DNA from: Streptomyces spinoverrucosus
GTDB taxonomy: Bacteria; Actinomycetota; Actinomycetes; Streptomycetales; Streptomycetaceae
NCBI RefSeq assembly: GCF_015712165.1
Contig: NZ_JADPZX010000001.1
Span: 3,162,001-3,226,000, forward strand
Direction: 5' to 3'
Length of the DNA stretch: 64,000 bases
Shown: positions 62,188-64,000 of the stretch, piece after piece
Layout of the letters: each line of letters opens with the position of its first letter
How positions within the stretch are numbered: the first letter of the stretch is position 1
Made by a program: the position numbers and the translations under genes
Notes under the pieces: model-generated
Told to the model about the DNA's origin: nothing
Database searches by the model: none
What the model saw: only the letters and a program-made list of their open reading frames with translations

Positions 62188-64000
62188 CCGCGTCCACCTC
62201 CCCCTCGGCCATCTCCGTCAACTCCACGTCGTACACCAACGGCCCCTCGGCGACCACCACATGCACCGCCCGCGAGGCATACGACGCCGCTGTCGCCGCC
62301 AGCAGATACGTCCCCGGCCCGGGCACCGCCACGATGTACGAGCCGTCCGCCAGGGACGTGACCCGGTCCAGCTGACGGCCGCCGCGGGACAGCAGCGTCA
62401 CCGCCGCGCCCTCCACCGGCTCGCCGTCCGCCGTGCGGATGAAGCCGTGGATCACCGAGGAGGGACCTTCGGGCACCGTCTCCACCGGCTCCTCCCTCGG
62501 CTCCACCGCCAGATGCGGCAAGCGCTTCTCCAGCCCCGCCGGCAGCCACCAGTTCGCGCGCCCGAGCAGATGCATCGCCGCCGGCACCAGCGCCGTACGC
62601 AGGATGAACGCGTCCAGCGCGACCGCCGCCGCCAGCCCGATGCCCGCCATCGCGCCCTCCATGTCGCCGCTCAGCACGAAGGCACTGAACACGCAGATCA
62701 TGATCAGCGCCGCGCAGTTGATGACCCGACTGGTCTCCGCGAGCCCGACCCGCACCGCCCGCGCGTTGTCCTTCGTGTGCACCCACTCCTCGTGCATCCG
62801 GCTCACCAGGAACACCTGGTAGTCCATCGAGAGGCCGAACAGCAGGGACAGCATGATGACCGGCAGGAACGCCGTGATCGGGCCCTCCTTGCCAATGCCG
62901 AGCAGCTCCGTGCCCCAGCCCCATTGGAAGATCGCCACCAGCACACCGAAGGACGCGGCCGCCGCGATCAGGTTCATCACCGCCGCCGTCAACGGGACCA
63001 CCAGCGAGCGGAAGGCGACCAGGAGCAGCAGGAAGCCCAGCGCGATGATCGTCGCGATGAAGTACGGCAGCCGGTCGCCCGTCACCGACGCGAAGTCCTT
63101 GAAGACCGCCGTGACGCCTCCCACGTGGGCCTCGGCGCCGGACGCCGGGATCACCTCGTCGCGCAGTACGTCGATCAGCCGGTCCGTCTCCTCGGACTGC
63201 GGTGAGGTCGTGGGCACCACCTGGATGACCGTGACGTCGTTCGCGGGCGGTACGGCGGCCACCTGGGCGACGCCCTCGGTGGACTCGATGCGGGAGACGA
63301 GCGAGTCGGGCGCCGGGCCGTCGACCACGACCTGGAGCGGGCCGTTGAAGCCGGGGCCGAAGCCCTCGGCGAGCAGGTCGTACGCCTGCCGGGTGGTCGT
63401 CGTCGCCTGGTGGTTGCCCTGGTCGGTGGCGCCCAGCCGGATGGACAGCACGGGGAGGGACAGCACCACCATGACCGCGAGCGCGAGTGCCGCGATCGCA
63501 CGCGGGCGCCTTTGGACGTACGACGACCAGCGCGCCGCGAGCCCGCTCGCCTCCTCCGGCTCCGGTCCCGCATGGGCCAGCCGGTGCCGCTGCCGGCGGC
63601 TGAGCACCCGCATGCCGAGCAGCCCCAGCAGCGCGGGCAGCAGGGTGACGGCGGCGAGGATGCTGAACACGACGGTGAGGGAGGTCGCGATGACCACACC
63701 GTCCAGGAAGCGCAGGTTCATCACCAGCATGCCGGCCAGCGCGATGCAGACCGTGCCGCCCGCGAACAGCACCGCGCGGCCGGAGGTGTTGAGGGCGGTG
63801 ACGGCCGCCTCCTCCGGTTTCGTACCGCGCAGGATGCCGCGCCGGTGCCGGGTGACGATGAACAGCGCGTAGTCGATGCCGACGCCGAGACCGATCAGCG
63901 AGCCCAGCAGCGGGGCCACGTCGGGCACGTTCGTGACATGGCTGAGCAGCATCGTCGAGAGCATGCCGGTGCCCACTCCGAAGATCGCCACGACGATCGG
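62180..64000 (-). CDS. MMPL/RND-family transporter with C-terminal beta-sandwich domain (partial)
   Basis: Only the C-terminal part, at least 606 residues, is in the window; the frame runs past the right edge with no start. Seen: sterol-sensing/MMPL helices with LIGLGVGIDYALFIVTRHR, FAGGTVCIALAGMLVMNL, and later MLSLLFGLSMDYQVFLVSRMHEEW. These Asp-Tyr pairs relay protons in MmpL proteins, which export lipids or lipophilic compounds. A loop region GADQGNHQATTTTRQAY lies outside the membrane. The last about 85 residues (SSVIHGFIRTADGEPVEGAAVTLLS, GTYLLAATAASYASR) form a carboxypeptidase-regulatory/transthyretin-like domain, unusual for this family. Confidence 0.88.
   Translation of the reverse strand, partial: PIVVAIFGVGTGMLSTMLLSHVTNVPDVAPLLGSLIGLGVGIDYALFIVTRHRRGILRGTKPEEAAVTALNTSGRAVLFAGGTVCIALAGMLVMNLRFLDGVVIATSLTVVFSILAAVTLLPALLGLLGMRVLSRRQRHRLAHAGPEPEEASGLAARWSSYVQRRPRAIAALALAVMVVLSLPVLSIRLGATDQGNHQATTTTRQAYDLLAEGFGPGFNGPLQVVVDGPAPDSLVSRIESTEGVAQVAAVPPANDVTVIQVVPTTSPQSEETDRLIDVLRDEVIPASGAEAHVGGVTAVFKDFASVTGDRLPYFIATIIALGFLLLLVAFRSLVVPLTAAVMNLIAAAASFGVLVAIFQWGWGTELLGIGKEGPITAFLPVIMLSLLFGLSMDYQVFLVSRMHEEWVHTKDNARAVRVGLAETSRVINCAALIMICVFSAFVLSGDMEGAMAGIGLAAAVALDAFILRTALVPAAMHLLGRANWWLPAGLEKRLPHLAVEPREEPVETVPEGPSSVIHGFIRTADGEPVEGAAVTLLSRGGRQLDRVTSLADGSYIVAVPGPGTYLLAATAASYASRAVHVVVAEGPLVYDVELTEMAEGEVDAVN

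Overview
The window is high-GC actinobacterial DNA and almost certainly Streptomyces. Third codon positions are strongly G/C, GTG starts are common, Tat/Sec signal peptides are alanine-rich, and the gene order (adenosine deaminase, nucleoside ABC transporter, sialic-acid/Kdn genes, acyl-CoA mutase, paired ECF sigma factors, hexosaminidase, sdhCDAB) matches, as I remember it, the S. coelicolor stretch from about SCO4901 down to SCO4855. No rRNA, tRNA or CRISPR array was seen.

Layout. (1) 1-9.3 kb: a small secreted protein, adenosine deaminase, an unusual alpha/beta hydrolase, a divergent LysR/MFS pair, then a beta-clamp paralogue and a SigG-like sigma factor. These last two sit behind near-identical promoters of the RecA-independent (PafBC/RecA-NDp type) DNA-damage class. 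A STAS protein, an AEC transporter and an Uma2 protein follow. (2) 9.4-17.9 kb: a nucleoside uptake and salvage block on the minus strand: two BMP-type lipoproteins, ABC ATPase, two permeases, cytidine deaminase and thymidine phosphorylase. A palindromic site TCTACGCGCGTAGA or a close variant precedes add, the ATPase and both lipoprotein genes, suggesting one nucleoside regulon. (3) 18.1-20.3 kb: an M20 amidohydrolase and a methyltransferase.

(4) 20.3-33.0 kb: a cell-surface glycan locus. NeuB-like synthase, a NeuA-HAD fusion, several sialyltransferase-like or GT-B glycosyltransferases, a GT2, a methyltransferase and an OafA-type acyltransferase fit synthesis and decoration of a Kdn-type (teichulosonic acid-like) wall polymer. 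(5) 33.0-40.0 kb: four minus-strand genes for exported or membrane proteins: a 173-aa secreted protein, a trypsin-like pseudoprotease with FG-GAP repeats, a 1,129-aa Tat-exported ALF-repeat/coiled-coil protein with a hydrophobic C-terminus, and a four-helix membrane protein. The last two look like a toxin/immunity pair. (6) 40.2-40.75 kb: a decayed scar with TetR and FAD-monooxygenase fragments.

(7) 40.9-53.9 kb: methyltransferase, LysE exporter, B12-dependent acyl-CoA mutase large subunit, L,D-transpeptidase, an IS110-family transposase, two tandem ECF sigma/membrane-protein modules, two hypothetical genes, a GH20 hexosaminidase and OHCU decarboxylase. (8) 54.2-57.6 kb: succinate dehydrogenase sdhCDAB. 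(9) 57.8-64 kb: a VOC protein, a CHAT-TPR-WD40 protease translationally coupled to a small membrane protein (a candidate conflict or cell-death module), a second Uma2 protein, and a window-truncated MMPL transporter with a C-terminal beta-sandwich domain.

The most interesting candidates are the CHAT module, the ALF/FG-GAP exported cassette, the two damage-type promoters, the shared nucleoside operator, and the ABC ATPase gene that appears to start at ATC.
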